In this document: positions 17,822-30,209 of the stretch, one piece after another
How positions within the stretch are numbered: the first letter of the stretch is position 1
Layout of the letters: the number at the start of each line of letters is the position of its first letter
Assembly: GCF_003003235.1 (NCBI RefSeq)
Contig: NZ_PVUE01000006.1
Location: forward strand, 1-64,000
Length of the DNA: 64,000 nucleotides
Direction: 5' to 3'
Source of the DNA: Antricoccus suffuscus
GTDB taxonomy: Bacteria > Actinomycetota > Actinomycetes > Mycobacteriales > Antricoccaceae
The notes under the pieces: model-generated
What the model was told of the DNA's origin: nothing
The model's database searches: none
The model's input: the letters and a program-made list of their open reading frames with translations, nothing else
Position numbers and translations under genes: made by a program

Positions 17822-18816
17822 GAACGGCCTCCGTTGCGTGCGGTGAGCCGAGCTTCCGACCATTGGTAGAGCGCGGTGAGCCGGTCGATGACTGCTTGAC
17901 GCGCTTCGGGCGGCTCGAGGACTTCGACGTCCGCGCCGTAGGGCGCGACCAGGGTCGCTAGCCGGCGCAGGTCGTCGTAGCGAACGGATACAAGGCCAGG
18001 CTCGGTTGGCTGCTCGAGACCTTCGGTAAGTCGGCGTAGCCCGACCGCGTCGCCGCGATGGATTCGGATGGTCGCCACTTGGTCTGCGGTCGGCGTGTAG
18101 AAGTCGATCGACTTGTGCAGGTCAAGGTCGTCCGGGCGGTCGAAGACGCCCGGTTTGCTGGTCGTCTTGACCTCTCCCTCGATGCGCGAGAGCCGGAAGA
18201 TGCGTTCCTTCTCCCGATCAAGGTCGAAGCCGACGACGTACCAGCGAAACTTCCAAGACGCCAGTCCCCACGGTTGCAGCCGACGCACGGCCGGTTGCGC
18301 GTCGCTACTGCCGCGATAGGTGAACTCGATCTCCGTACGTTTTTCAACGGCAGACAGGATCGCATCAAAAGAGGCGTCGTCGGCGCGCATGTGCGGTTCG
18401 ATGTGCCCGAGCGTTTCTCGGTCCATCGTCAAGCCGGCCGCCTTGAGCTTCAACAGCGCGCCTCGCGATGCAGACTCGAACTGAGCGCCCTTCCATAGCT
18501 CAGTAGCGATCCCGACGGCCGTCGACTCGGCCTGGGTGAGATTGATGTCGGGCAGTTTCGCGTCGCCGCCCGCGATCCGATATCCCTCCGTGTCATCGCC
18601 CCACCCGTTGCGGCCGGTCTCGATCTCCACACCGAGCTCGCGCAGTTCGTCCTTGTCGCGTTCGAACATCCGCTGAAATGAAGCGGTGCCTTTCTCGGAC
18701 CTGTCAGTGCCGTACGACGTCACGGCGCGGCGGATTCGTTCGGCGGAAATGAACTGTTTCGTCGACAGCAGACAGATCAGCAGATTGAGCAGGCGCTCGT
18801 TCTTTGAAGAGGACAC
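17818..18816 (-). CDS. pafB: WYL-domain transcription regulator PafB
   Basis: 332 aa. An N-terminal winged helix (RLLNLLICLLSTKQFISAERIRRAV) and a WYL domain (WKFRWYVVGFDLDREKERIFRLSRI) are followed by a WCX domain (VATIRIHRGDAVGLRRLTEG). It overlaps pafC by 4 bp, as expected for partners made in equal amounts. The GTG start lacks a ribosome site but has TAGGGT exactly 6 nt upstream, so the message is probably leaderless. The promoter is divergent from that of the DUF3866 gene, with 59 bp between the start codons. Confidence 0.92.
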   Translation of the reverse strand: MSSSKNERLLNLLICLLSTKQFISAERIRRAVTSYGTDRSEKGTASFQRMFERDKDELRELGVEIETGRNGWGDDTEGYRIAGGDAKLPDINLTQAESTAVGIATELWKGAQFESASRGALLKLKAAGLTMDRETLGHIEPHMRADDASFDAILSAVEKRTEIEFTYRGSSDAQPAVRRLQPWGLASWKFRWYVVGFDLDREKERIFRLSRIEGEVKTTSKPGVFDRPDDLDLHKSIDFYTPTADQVATIRIHRGDAVGLRRLTEGLEQPTEPGLVSVRYDDLRRLATLVAPYGADVEVLEPPEARQAVIDRLTALYQWSEARLTARNGGRS

Positions 18817-18822
18817 GTTGCA

Positions 18823-18828
18823 ACCCTA
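18823..18828 (-). promoter_or_regulatory. -10 box TAGGGT, leaderless pafB promoter
   Basis: Minus strand: TAGGGT, 6 nt (TGCAAC), GTG start of pafB. Confidence 0.6.
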
Positions 18829-18863
18829 ATGGGCGATTGCCGTCGCGGCATGTAGTGGCGCGG

Positions 18864-18869
18864 TAGCCT
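18864..18869 (+). promoter_or_regulatory. -10 box TAGCCT, leaderless promoter of the DUF3866 gene
   Basis: Plus strand: TAGCCT, 6 nt (CGTGCC), GTG at 18876. It faces the pafB promoter; the two -10 boxes are 35 bp apart, so the -35 regions overlap. Confidence 0.6.
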
Positions 18870-18875
18870 CGTGCC

Positions 18876-20006
18876 GTGCCGACCGATCCTCAGACCCCAG
18901 CCGAAGACTCGCTCATCCGATGGCGACGCGGAGTCGTCGTACGCGAGCGCAAACGGTGGCGCGGCGCCGTCGAGCTCGATGTGGAGATCGAGGGTCGCGT
19001 CGCGGGTGAACCGGACCGCCAGGACGCTCGCGCGATCGCCTACCCCGCGCTGGTCGGTACGCCGCGCGCCGGTGAGTCTGTGCTTCTGAATACGACGGCA
19101 CTGGCAATAGGTCTGGGCACCGGCGGGTACGCCGTCGTGATCGCCAACCTCGACCGGTTACCGGACGACCGCGAGGGACTGGGGCATTTAGTCAAGGCTC
19201 GTTATACGCCGCTGCAGGCCACGGTTCTCGGTGTCGACGAGCAGGACTCGCCTCATCACGACACAATCGCGGGCGCCACGCACATTGGGCTGATGCCCGT
19301 GGTGGTGGCCGATCTGCACTCTGCGCTGCCGGCCATTCTCGCAGGCATCCAGGCGACGTCCGCCGGACTTAAGGTCGCCTACGTCTGGACCGACGGCGGC
19401 GCCTTGCCGGCCTGGTTCTCGCGCACGGTCGCCGATCTCGGAGACCGTCTCGCGGCGACGATCACCGTCGGGCAGGCGATGGGCGGCGACCACGAGGCCG
19501 TCTCAATCCACAGCGGGCTGCTCGCTGCGAAACATGTGGTCGGCGCCGATATCGCCATCGTGGCGCAGGGTCCCGGGAACCTCGGCACCGGTACGCCCTG
19601 GGGATTTTCTGGCGTCGCCGCTGGTGAGGCGATCAATGCGGTCAACGCACTGGGCGGCCTTCCGATTGGTGCGCTGCGGATCTCCGACGCGGACCCGCGT
19701 GGTCGCCACGTCGGCGTCTCGCATCACTCGACTACGGCATTCTTCAAGGTCGGGTTGGGTCCGGTCCGCATTCCGTTGCCTGACAGTCTTCCGGATGAGC
19801 TCGCTCGGTCGGTGGCCAGCGACCTGGCGGATCGACCCGATCGGGCGGTTCTGGAGCGAGTCGACACGTCCGGGCTGGATGAGGCGCTGCGGACGAGTCC
19901 GGTGCGCCTGTCCACAATGGGCCGAACACTTGACGAGGACTACGCCTACTTCCTCACCAACGCCGCCGCCGGCCGCTTCGCCGCGACAGCGCTCACCACG
20001 GCCTAA
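18876..20006 (+). CDS. DUF3866 family protein
   Basis: 376 aa, soluble, Gly/Ala-rich, no catalytic motif that I recognise. The family-typical opening IRWRRGVVVRERKRWRGAVELDV lies near residue 14. Several Gly-rich segments follow (TTALAIGLGTGGYAVV, VAQGPGNLGTGTPWGFSG) and a VGVSHHSTTAFFKVG segment. The function is unknown. It is divergent from pafB and convergent with pafA, a placement I associate with this family near the proteasome locus. GTG 18876 is supported by the TANNNT-N6 arrangement. Confidence 0.82.
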   Translation: MPTDPQTPAEDSLIRWRRGVVVRERKRWRGAVELDVEIEGRVAGEPDRQDARAIAYPALVGTPRAGESVLLNTTALAIGLGTGGYAVVIANLDRLPDDREGLGHLVKARYTPLQATVLGVDEQDSPHHDTIAGATHIGLMPVVVADLHSALPAILAGIQATSAGLKVAYVWTDGGALPAWFSRTVADLGDRLAATITVGQAMGGDHEAVSIHSGLLAAKHVVGADIAIVAQGPGNLGTGTPWGFSGVAAGEAINAVNALGGLPIGALRISDADPRGRHVGVSHHSTTAFFKVGLGPVRIPLPDSLPDELARSVASDLADRPDRAVLERVDTSGLDEALRTSPVRLSTMGRTLDEDYAYFLTNAAAGRFAATALTTA

Positions 20007-20045
20007 CACGCTTCACCCCCGACCGGAGCCTCCGCGCTCTGCCAC

Positions 20046-20085
20046 GAAACGCTTGGTCGTAGTTAGAAACGCTTCGACGTAGTTA
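20046..20085. repeat. 20-bp direct tandem repeat, two copies
   Basis: GAAACGCTTGGTCGTAGTTA (20046-20065) is followed immediately by GAAACGCTTCGACGTAGTTA (20066-20085), 18 of 20 bases identical. It is non-coding, in the 257-bp convergent gap between the DUF3866 gene and pafA, and only 6 bp from the inverted repeat that follows. Confidence 0.85.
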
Positions 20086-20091
20086 TTGCAC

Positions 20092-20150
20092 ACAAATGTA
20101 TGGTTCCGCAGCGCCGATGACGAAGTCTTGCTGTCGAACGATACATTTGT
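20092..20150. repeat. Inverted repeat with a perfect 10-bp core (ACAAATGTAT / ATACATTTGT)
   Basis: Arms 20092-20101 and 20141-20150 match perfectly over 10 bp, and the match extends inward to 20 bp with three mismatches. The arms are more AT-rich than their surroundings. Between converging genes no promoter is needed, so this may be a remnant of a small mobile element, a structured RNA or a protein-binding site. I cannot tell which. Confidence 0.7.
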
Positions 20151-20211
20151 ACGATCGATGTGCTGAATTCGGCCTGCTTTGAACGCAACCACGGCTGCGG
20201 GCGCTTCCGGC

Positions 20212-20236
20212 GTACGAGGTTTCGGTCCGCTCGTAC
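20212..20236. terminator. Candidate terminator hairpin downstream of pafA
   Basis: GTACGAG (20212-20218) and CTCGTAC (20230-20236) form a perfect 7-bp stem; an alternative CGAGGT / ACCTCG pairing (20215-20240) overlaps it. There is no T tract. The position 28 bp past the pafA stop suits the end of the proteasome operon. Confidence 0.45.
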
Positions 20237-20263
20237 CTCGCTTCGCTCCACCCGCGAGACTAA

Positions 20264-21634
20264 TTAGCCGATGCTGTCGATGAGGCGTTCGACGCGTTCG
20301 TCGACGGACTTGAACGGGTCACGGCACAGGACGGTGCGCTGAGCCTGGTCGTTGAGTTTAAGGTGCACCCAGTCAACGGTGAAGTCGCGGCGGTGGTCCT
20401 GTGCCTTGCGCACGAAGTCGCCGCGTAGCTTGGCGCGAGTGGTCTGCGGCGGGATGGACTTGGCCGCGAATGTCTCGATATCGCTCGTGATCCGATCGAC
20501 GGTGCCGCCGGCCTGCATGAGGTAGAACAACCCGCGGCCGCGCCGGATGTCATGGTAGGCCAGATCGATCTGCGCGACTCGCGGATCGCCCAGCTCCAGG
20601 TCGTGCCGCGCCATGTAGCGGTCGATGAGCCGCTTCTTGATCGCCCAGTCGACCGTGCGCTCGATCAGCGAATGATCACCACTCTCGACCGCCTTGATCG
20701 CGCGTTCCCACAGGTCGATCGCGACAAGATGCGCCTGGTCGGCCTCGTGATTGGCGACGAATTCCTTCGCGCACTCGAGGTACTCCGTCTGCATCTGTAG
20801 CGCGGAGACCGTCTTGCCGTTGACGAGGCGTACCTTCTGCCGACCGGTGAGGTCGTGCGAAATATCGCGAATCGCGCGAATGGGATTTTCCATGACGAAG
20901 TCCGGCGTGCGCGCGCCGTTTTCGAGCATACGTAGGACCAGGTCGGCGCTGGCCACCTTGAGCAACGTGGTGGTCTCGCTCATGTTGGAGTCGCCGACGA
21001 TGACATGCAGCCGCCGGTAGAGCTCGGCGTCGGCATGCGGCTCGTCGCGGGTGTTGATGATCGGACGCGAACGAGTCGTCGCGCTCGATACTCCCTCCCA
21101 TACGTGCTCGGCGCGTTGACTGAGGCAGTATTTCGCGCCCCGCGGAGTCTGGAGTACCTTGCCGGCGCCACAGATCAGCTGCCGGCTGATCAGGAACGGC
21201 ACCAGCACTTCCGCGACGTCGGAGAACCGGCCGTGGCGGGTAATCAGGAAGTTTTCGTGACAGCCATAAGAGTTGCCGGCTGAGTCGGTGTTGTTTTTGA
21301 ACAGATAGATCTGCCCGGCGATGCCCTCGTTGTGCAGGCGCTCTTCCGCGTCGACGAGCAGCCCCTCGAGGATGCGCTCACCCGCTCGGTCGTGCGCGAC
21401 GAGTTCAAATAGGTTGTCGCACTCGGCCGTCGCGTATTCGGGATGGGATCCCACATCGAGGTAGAGGCGCGAGCCATTGCGTAGAAAGACGTTGGACGAA
21501 CGGCCCCAAGCCACGACGCGTCGGAACAGATATCGCGCGACCTCGTCTGGGGACAGCCGGCGTTGCCCGCGAAAGGTGCAGGTCACACCGTATTCGGTCT
21601 CGATCCCAAAAATTCGCCGTGTCAATGGGGCCAT
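20264..21634 (-). CDS. pafA: Pup-protein ligase PafA
   Basis: Glutamine-synthetase-like ligase that joins the C-terminal Glu of Pup to substrate lysines using ATP, 456 aa. The N-terminal GIETEYG carries metal-binding glutamates. [16 protein letters not shown] carries the catalytic Asp and the Pup-groove region, and [12 protein letters not shown] and a GDSNMSE segment follow as in the family. It begins 6 bp after the prcA stop and is the last gene of the proteasome operon. It is paralogous to Dop, 23626-25134, but lacks the Dop loop insertion near the N-terminus. Confidence 0.95.
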   Translation of the reverse strand: MAPLTRRIFGIETEYGVTCTFRGQRRLSPDEVARYLFRRVVAWGRSSNVFLRNGSRLYLDVGSHPEYATAECDNLFELVAHDRAGERILEGLLVDAEERLHNEGIAGQIYLFKNNTDSAGNSYGCHENFLITRHGRFSDVAEVLVPFLISRQLICGAGKVLQTPRGAKYCLSQRAEHVWEGVSSATTRSRPIINTRDEPHADAELYRRLHVIVGDSNMSETTTLLKVASADLVLRMLENGARTPDFVMENPIRAIRDISHDLTGRQKVRLVNGKTVSALQMQTEYLECAKEFVANHEADQAHLVAIDLWERAIKAVESGDHSLIERTVDWAIKKRLIDRYMARHDLELGDPRVAQIDLAYHDIRRGRGLFYLMQAGGTVDRITSDIETFAAKSIPPQTTRAKLRGDFVRKAQDHRRDFTVDWVHLKLNDQAQRTVLCRDPFKSVDERVERLIDSIG

Positions 21635-21640
21635 CGGAAG

Positions 21641-22435
21641 CTACTTGTCCTCGGGCGACGCCGGATCGGGGTCGCTGTCCTCGCCAGTCTCGTCCGTCGC
21701 GCTGGCTTTTGGTGTGTCGGTCGACGGATTGTCACCAGACTGTTCGACAAGCTGGTCGAGACCAGCGCCAGTAACGCGACGAAATGTGCGCCCGGGCTTG
21801 TCTCGTTCGAGAATGGCGACCTCAAGATTCTCGGCCGAGATCGGCCGCGGGGTGCCGTTTTCGGCGCCGACCGCACCGAGCGCACGCACACACAGGCGGA
21901 CCGCCGCGGTGAGGTCGATGCCCTCTTCATAAGAGTCCTTGAGCGCCCCGGTCACCACGTCGGCCTGCCCGCCCATCGCGATGAACGACGGTTCGTCGAC
22001 GACGGAGCCGTCGAACGTCAGCCGATAGAGCTCATCGTCGGCGGGCGCCTTCGCGACCTCGGCGACGCAGACTTCGACCTCGAACGGCTTGAGCTGTTCG
22101 GAGAAGATCGATCCGAGGGTTTGAGCGAACGCGTTGGCCAGGCCCCGCGCGGTCACATCGCGGCGGTCGTAAGAGAACCCGCGGGTGTCGGCGTAGCGAA
22201 TGCCGGCCTGGCGCAGGTTTTCGAACTCGTTGTAGCGGCCGACCGCGGCAAAGCCGATCCGATCGTAGATCTCGCCGACCTTGTGCAGCGAGGACGACGC
22301 ATTTTCGGCGAGCATCAGGACGCCGGCGTCGTAGGTCATCACGATGACGCTGCGTCCGCGGGCGATGCCTTTGCGGGCGTATTCGGTCTTGTCCCGCATG
22401 ATCTGCTCGGCTGAGGCGTACATGGGCATCGTCAT
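21641..22435 (-). CDS. prcA: 20S proteasome alpha subunit
   Basis: Forms the outer rings and gate of the 20S core, 264 aa. The typical N-terminal helix H0 ([24 protein letters not shown]) and alpha-type fold are recognisable. The C-terminus is a ~50-residue acidic, probably disordered tail ([17 protein letters not shown]). No N-terminal catalytic Thr, as expected. The ATG overlaps the prcB stop (ATGA), coupling alpha to beta synthesis; a second in-frame ATG three codons on (MPMYASAEQ) cannot be excluded as start. Confidence 0.95.
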   Translation of the reverse strand: MTMPMYASAEQIMRDKTEYARKGIARGRSVIVMTYDAGVLMLAENASSSLHKVGEIYDRIGFAAVGRYNEFENLRQAGIRYADTRGFSYDRRDVTARGLANAFAQTLGSIFSEQLKPFEVEVCVAEVAKAPADDELYRLTFDGSVVDEPSFIAMGGQADVVTGALKDSYEEGIDLTAAVRLCVRALGAVGAENGTPRPISAENLEVAILERDKPGRTFRRVTGAGLDQLVEQSGDNPSTDTPKASATDETGEDSDPDPASPEDK

Positions 22436-23313
22436 AGTTGGCCATCCTCGGTGGAGTCGAGCATGGGCGGCAGCGGGGTACGCCGCAGGCGTGTGGCGCG
22501 TTCTTGGTCTATCCGCCGGCAGACGTTTTCGATGTCGTTGTCGGGCAGTCGGGTCGTACCGTCACGGTCGATCGTGTAGATGATCGGGAAAAGCCCGCGG
22601 GTCGAGTCCGGACCGCCGGTGGCGGTGTCGTCGTCGGCCGCGTCGTACAGCGCCTCGATCAAGGCATAGGTCGCGTCGTCTCGGTTGAGTCCCTGGCTCC
22701 AGAGCTTCTTGAGCGAGGACTTAGCGAACATCGAGCCGGAGCCGATCGAGTGGTAGAAGCGCTCCTCGTAGCAGCCGCCGGTGATGTCATAGCTGAAGAT
22801 TCGGCCCGCGTCCTCGTGCGGAGTCTCGGTGTCGTAGCCGACGAAGATCGGAACTACGGCGAGGCCTTGAAGAGCGATCGACAAGTTGCCCTTGAGCATC
22901 TGCGCGAGGCGGTTTGCCTTGCCGTCGAGCGAGAGCGTCGCGCCCTCGATCTTTTCGTAGTGCTCGAGCTCGACCTGAAACAGCCGGACCATCTCGATCG
23001 CGATCCCGGCCGCGCCGGCGATTCCGATCGCCGAGTGCGAGTCGGTGGCGAAGACCTTTTCGATGTCGCGCTGCGCGATGACGTTTCCCATCGTCGCGCG
23101 CCGGTCGCCGGCGATCATCACCCCGGACTCATAGGTCGCCGCGACGATCGTCGTGCCGTGCGGCGCGACGTCGCGGCCCGTCATATCGCCCGGCAGTGCG
23201 CGCCTGCCGGGTAACAGGTCGGGTGCGGAGTTTCGAAGAAGCTCGGTAAAGGACGAACCATTGGCATTGAGGTAGCTCGGTGGCAATCCACCGCGAGAGT
23301 GTTCTATGGGCAC
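22432..23313 (-). CDS. prcB: 20S proteasome beta subunit, with propeptide
   Basis: Catalytic subunit, 293 aa. Gly53-Thr54 in [14 protein letters not shown] marks autocatalytic cleavage; Thr54 would be the mature N-terminal nucleophile and leave a 240-aa subunit. The 53-residue propeptide contains the conserved SSFTELLR segment. Lys of GDRRATMG-type active-site surroundings and the SAAGxA-like region GIAGAAGIA are present. It is followed by prcA with a 4-bp overlap and preceded by pup at 85 bp. Confidence 0.95.
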   Translation of the reverse strand: MPIEHSRGGLPPSYLNANGSSFTELLRNSAPDLLPGRRALPGDMTGRDVAPHGTTIVAATYESGVMIAGDRRATMGNVIAQRDIEKVFATDSHSAIGIAGAAGIAIEMVRLFQVELEHYEKIEGATLSLDGKANRLAQMLKGNLSIALQGLAVVPIFVGYDTETPHEDAGRIFSYDITGGCYEERFYHSIGSGSMFAKSSLKKLWSQGLNRDDATYALIEALYDAADDDTATGGPDSTRGLFPIIYTIDRDGTTRLPDNDIENVCRRIDQERATRLRRTPLPPMLDSTEDGQL

Positions 23314-23398
23314 AACGCGACTGTACCGTGCAGCGCCGACAAGGTGCTGGTGAACGGCGCGGATTGGCGCGATCTCGAATCCGCCCGCACCGATGCGC

Positions 23399-23590
23399 CT
23401 ACTGCCCGCCCTTCTGGACGAACTGTTTCACGAACTCTTCGGCATTTTCTTCCAGTACGCCGTCGATCTCGTCCAGAATCGAGTCCACGTCCTCGGTCGC
23501 ATCTTCGCGGCGTGCGGTGGTCTGGGCGTCTGCGGCATCGTCGCCGTCGTCACGACCGCCGCGTCTTTCGACTGATTCCTGACCTGCCAT
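23399..23590 (-). CDS. pup: Prokaryotic ubiquitin-like protein Pup
   Basis: 63 aa, acidic and mostly disordered, ending GGQ. The C-terminal half ([28 protein letters not shown]) has the coiled-coil-forming segment that binds Mpa/ARC. The terminal Gln must be deamidated to Glu by Dop before ligation by PafA. The only lysines are near the C-terminus. ATG 23590 has a strong GGAGG site 5 nt upstream. The gene lies between dop and prcB in the standard order. Confidence 0.96.
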   Translation of the reverse strand: MAGQESVERRGGRDDGDDAADAQTTARREDATEDVDSILDEIDGVLEENAEEFVKQFVQKGGQ

Positions 23591-23625
23591 GATGACCTCC
23601 GATTTGTGCCAACGGACTCCGGCAC

Positions 23626-25134
23626 CTAGTGCGCGGTTGCGGTGAGCTGATCCACCAGTTCGCGCGCGGTTGAGCTTGTTTCCAACAACGTCTCGACGTG
23701 TGCTTTTGTGCCTCGAGTTGGTTCGAGCATAGGCACCCGGACGAGTCCGGGTCCACCGACATCAAAGATCACCGAGTCCCATGACGCCGCGGCGATGTCG
23801 GCCCCGAAGCGCCGAATGCATTCGCCTCGGAAGTAGGCCCGGGTATCGGTCGGTGCGGCGTCGACCGCACTCTTGATCTGATCCTCGGTGACGAGGGTGT
23901 GCATCGCGCCGCGATGCACAAGCCGGTAGTAGAGACCCCTGTCGCGCCGTACGTCGCTGTATTGCAGGTCGACCAGTTGTAGGCGGGGACTTGCCCAGCC
24001 CAGCCCGTCGCGTTGTCGGTAAGCCTGCAGCAGCCGCAGCTTCGCGACCCAGTCGAGGTCCTGGGCAAGCGTCATCGGGTCGGTCTCGAGTCCGGTGAGG
24101 ATCCGGTCCCAGCAGCGCAGCAGCGCCGCCGTCTCATCGTCGAGGTCGTCCCGCATGAACTCGGTCGCCGTTTCGAAGTACCAGCGTTGCATCTGCAGCG
24201 CGGTCATCGTGCGGCCGTCGCGCAGCGTGATCAGTGTCTTGAGTGACGGATCATGGGAGATGGCGTGCAGCGTGCCGACTGGGTCGCTGATCGCCAGGTT
24301 TTCGCGTAGGTAGCCGTTTTCGATCATCGCCAGAATCAGCGAGGTCATACCGACTTTGAGGTACGTCGAGGTCTCGGCCAAGTTGGCATCGCCGATGATC
24401 ACGTGTAGGCGGCGATACTTGTCGGCGTCCGCATGCGGCTCGTCGCGGGTATTGATGATCGGTCGCTTGAGCGTCGTCTCCAAGCCGACCTCGACCTCGA
24501 AGAAGTCCGCGCGCTGCGACAGTTGAAAGCCGTCGCCGCGGCCGTCCTGTCCGAGGCCCACGCGCCCGGCGCCGGTGATGACTTGACGCGACACGAAGAA
24601 CGGCGTGAGGTGGCGCACGAGATGCTCGAACGGCGTGGATCGGCGTACAAGATAGTTTTCGTGAGTGCCGTACGACGCACCCTTATTGTCTGTGTTGTTT
24701 TTGTAGAGCCCTATCCGCGGCTGCCCGGGCACGGTCGCCGCCCGCTCGCCGGCAGTCTCCATGACCCGTTCACCCGCCTTGTCCCACAGCACCGCGTCCA
24801 TCGGATTGGTGACCTCTGGGGCGGAGTACTCCGGATGCGCGTGATCGACGTACAGGCGGGCGCCGTTGGTCAGGATGACGTTGGCCAGAAACGGATCGTC
24901 GTCGGCGTCCAGACCGGTATGATCCAGGGCCGCCGACGGCGCAAGCGAGAATCCTCGAGCGTCGTGCAGCGGCGTCTCCTCCGCGAAGTCCCATCTGGGT
25001 TTGCGGCGGGGTACGTCGTTGGCGGCGTACGCATTGACGATCTGCGCTGACAGCAGCATGGGGTTTGCAGTGGGGTCACCGGGCACGCTGATGCCGTATT
25101 CGACCTCGGTGCCGACGATGCGATGAACGGTCAT
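23626..25134 (-). CDS. dop: Deamidase/depupylase Dop
   Basis: 502 aa, paralogous to PafA. Converts Pup-Gln to Pup-Glu and also removes Pup from substrates. It has [13 protein letters not shown] with metal-binding glutamates, a Dop-type insertion (the stretch around [19 protein letters not shown]), [14 protein letters not shown] with the catalytic-type Asp, and [14 protein letters not shown]. The ATG overlaps the mpa/arc stop (ATGA). The gap to pup is 35 bp. Confidence 0.95.
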   Translation of the reverse strand: MTVHRIVGTEVEYGISVPGDPTANPMLLSAQIVNAYAANDVPRRKPRWDFAEETPLHDARGFSLAPSAALDHTGLDADDDPFLANVILTNGARLYVDHAHPEYSAPEVTNPMDAVLWDKAGERVMETAGERAATVPGQPRIGLYKNNTDNKGASYGTHENYLVRRSTPFEHLVRHLTPFFVSRQVITGAGRVGLGQDGRGDGFQLSQRADFFEVEVGLETTLKRPIINTRDEPHADADKYRRLHVIIGDANLAETSTYLKVGMTSLILAMIENGYLRENLAISDPVGTLHAISHDPSLKTLITLRDGRTMTALQMQRWYFETATEFMRDDLDDETAALLRCWDRILTGLETDPMTLAQDLDWVAKLRLLQAYRQRDGLGWASPRLQLVDLQYSDVRRDRGLYYRLVHRGAMHTLVTEDQIKSAVDAAPTDTRAYFRGECIRRFGADIAAASWDSVIFDVGGPGLVRVPMLEPTRGTKAHVETLLETSSTARELVDQLTATAH

Positions 25135-26939
25135 AGGTACTGGCCGGTGTTGGGCATCGTGTCGATCGCCCGCCCGGCATCCTTTGACTTGCTGGAGATC
25201 AAGGTGCGGATGTAAACGATCCGTTCCCCCTTCTTGCCCGAGATCCGAGCCCAGTCGTCCGGGTTGGTCGTGTTAGGAAGATCTTCATTTTCGGTGAATT
25301 CGTCGATGCACGCGGTCAGCAGGTGCTGGATCCGTAGCCCACGCTCACCGCTGACGAGGAACTCCTTGATCGCGAGCTTCTTGGCCCGGTCAACGATGTT
25401 TTGAATCATCGCGCCTGAGTTGAAGTCCTTGAAGTACATGATTTCTTTGTCACCATTGGCATACGTGACCTCCAAGAACCGGTTTTCGTCGATCTCCGAG
25501 TACATGCGCTCGACGACGCTTTGGATCATTGCCTGGACCGTTGCCTCACGGTCGCCGCCATACTCCGCGAGATCGTCGGTGTGAATCGGCAGATCCGCCG
25601 TGAGGTATTTGGAGAAGATATCCGCCGCTGCCTCGATATCGGGTCGCTCGATCTTGATCTTCACGTCGAGCCGGCCCGGACGCAGAATGGCCGGGTCGAT
25701 CATGTCCTCGCGGTTGGACGCGCCGATCACGATGACGTTTTCGAGGCCCTCCACACCGTCGATTTCGCTGAGCAGCTGCGGCACGATCGTGGTCTCTACG
25801 TCCGAAGACACACCCGTGCCGCGGGTCCGGAAGATCGAGTCCATCTCGTCGAAGAACACGATGACCGGCGTACCTTCATTGGCCTTCTCCCGGGCGCGGG
25901 CGAAGACGAGCCGGATATGCCGCTCGGTCTCACCGACGTACTTGTTCAACAACTCCGGGCCCTTGATGTTCAGGAAGTACGAACGACCTTGCCGGCCGTC
26001 GATGTCTTCCCCCTCCCCGGCCTTGGCGCGTGCCAACGTGATTTGTTTGGCCAGCGAGTTGGCTACCGCCTTGGCGATCAGCGTCTTACCGCAGCCGGGC
26101 GGGCCGTAGAGCAGCACGCCTTTGGGCGGGCGCAGGTGGTGTTCCTTGAATAGATCTTTGTGCAGGAACGGCAGTTCCACAGCGTCGCGGATCAGATCGA
26201 TCTGATTGGTCAGTCCGCCGATGTCCGAATAGTCAATGTCCGGCACCTCTTCGAGCACCAGATCTTCGACCTCGCTTTTGGGAATGCGCTCGAAGACGTA
26301 CGACGACTTCGGTTCTAGGAGCACCGAGTCACCAACCCGCAACGAGCCGTCACGCAGTGAGTCCGAGAGGTGCACGACACGCATCTCATCGGTATGCGTG
26401 CTGACCATCGCACGATCAGTCTCGCCGGCCTCGTTGACAATCAATTCTTTAACGGCCACGACCTCGCCGGCGCGGTCGTAACCAACGACCGCAACGACGT
26501 TCATCGCTTCGTTGAGCATGACCTCCTGACCGCGGTGCAGGCCATTGATGTCGATGTCCGGGGAGACACTGACGCGCAGTTTGCGTCCACCGGTCACGAT
26601 GTCGATAGAGGTCTCATCGTGCACCTTGACGAACACGCCAAAGCCACTCGGCGGCTGGGCGAGACGTTCGATCTCGTCGCGCAGCCGCACAAGCTGCTCC
26701 TTCGCGTCGCGCAGCGTAGAGCCGAGCCGCTCGTTCTTTTCCAAAAGCGCGGAATTGCGCTGCTGCGCTTCCATCAGCCGGTCCGCCAGCACCCGGCCTT
26801 CACCGGGGCGGGTCGCGATCTTCGCGCGCAGACGCTCCACCTCAGCCTGCAGAAGGCGCACCTGCTCGGCCGATACCGGTTCCTCATGAGCATTGCCACG
26901 CGGATCGTCGGCCTGGGACATCGGCGAATCTTCCGACAC
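25131..26939 (-). CDS. mpa: Proteasome-associated AAA ATPase Mpa/ARC
   Basis: Hexameric unfoldase that recognises Pup and feeds the 20S core, 602 aa. In order: an N-terminal coiled coil ([18 protein letters not shown] to ~90), tandem OB domains (~95-240), and an AAA module with Walker A GPPGCGKT, Walker [13 protein letters not shown] and a sensor region [19 protein letters not shown]. The C-terminus GQYL is the hydrophobic-tyrosine motif that docks into alpha-ring pockets. GTG 26939 is chosen for its GAGGAGG ribosome site 4 nt upstream. First gene of the proteasome operon. Confidence 0.95.
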   Translation of the reverse strand: MSEDSPMSQADDPRGNAHEEPVSAEQVRLLQAEVERLRAKIATRPGEGRVLADRLMEAQQRNSALLEKNERLGSTLRDAKEQLVRLRDEIERLAQPPSGFGVFVKVHDETSIDIVTGGRKLRVSVSPDIDINGLHRGQEVMLNEAMNVVAVVGYDRAGEVVAVKELIVNEAGETDRAMVSTHTDEMRVVHLSDSLRDGSLRVGDSVLLEPKSSYVFERIPKSEVEDLVLEEVPDIDYSDIGGLTNQIDLIRDAVELPFLHKDLFKEHHLRPPKGVLLYGPPGCGKTLIAKAVANSLAKQITLARAKAGEGEDIDGRQGRSYFLNIKGPELLNKYVGETERHIRLVFARAREKANEGTPVIVFFDEMDSIFRTRGTGVSSDVETTIVPQLLSEIDGVEGLENVIVIGASNREDMIDPAILRPGRLDVKIKIERPDIEAAADIFSKYLTADLPIHTDDLAEYGGDREATVQAMIQSVVERMYSEIDENRFLEVTYANGDKEIMYFKDFNSGAMIQNIVDRAKKLAIKEFLVSGERGLRIQHLLTACIDEFTENEDLPNTTNPDDWARISGKKGERIVYIRTLISSKSKDAGRAIDTMPNTGQYL

Positions 26940-26979
26940 GTTGCCTCCTCAGCAGCTTGGTTGAGCAACTACACGTCTG

Positions 26980-26987
26980 ACTGTATA
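26980..26987 (-). promoter_or_regulatory. Candidate -10 element (TATACAGT) of the mpa-dop-pup-prcBA-pafA operon
   Basis: On the minus strand TATACAGT contains both a TATACA and a TACAGT hexamer, about 40 nt upstream of the mpa start, leaving a leader with a ribosome site. No clear -35 is visible. The rest of the 227-bp divergent region 26940-27166 shows nothing else that I can name. Confidence 0.45.
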
Positions 26988-27154
26988 GCGCTGGACGGCC
27001 ACTTAGCCCGAGACGCACTCGACCATTAACGCACTCGTTACGAACCGCGTTCCCGCCCACCGCGCTTCCCGGCGTTGTGACAAATGGTGCGGATGTTTTC
27101 AAAGTTAATTAGTGTGACTGGGCCGTGCCTCCACGACCACGCCGATTTTCTCGC

Positions 27155-27160
27155 TACCGT
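27155..27160 (+). promoter_or_regulatory. -10 box TACCGT, leaderless promoter of the membrane protein gene
   Basis: TACCGT, 6 nt (TGTTGC), ATG at 27167. No ribosome site precedes this ATG. Confidence 0.6.
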
Positions 27161-27166
27161 TGTTGC

Positions 27167-30156
<2,990 letters not shown>

Positions 30157-30162
30157 CCGCTC

Positions 30163-30168
30163 ATCGTA
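30163..30168 (-). promoter_or_regulatory. -10 box TACGAT, leaderless promoter of the M50 protease gene
   Basis: Minus strand: TACGAT, 6 nt (GAGCGG), ATG. It is divergent from the RecB-like promoter within the same 53-bp gap. Confidence 0.6.
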
Positions 30169-30180
30169 CGGACGACGAAG

Positions 30181-30203
30181 TTGTCGGGATGATCGCCTAC
30201 GCT
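30181..30203 (+). promoter_or_regulatory. PafBC-type DNA-damage promoter candidate for the RecB-like nuclease
   Basis: TTGTCGGGA (30181-30189), then 8 nt, then TACGCT (30198-30203), then 6 nt and the GTG start at 30210. The LexA-independent damage promoter of mycobacteria, activated by PafBC, is TTGTCRGTG-N8-TANNNT; here 7 of 9 motif bases match with the exact N8 spacing. Functional regulation is inferred. Confidence 0.5.
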
Positions 30204-30209
30204 GGCGGT

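Noticed and set aside
13470-18816. Horizontal island around the acyl-CoA ligase and phosphotriesterase-family genes
   Set aside because: No integrase, tRNA, insertion sequence or flanking repeat is visible, and codon use by eye is like that of the neighbours; only the inserted position is reported.
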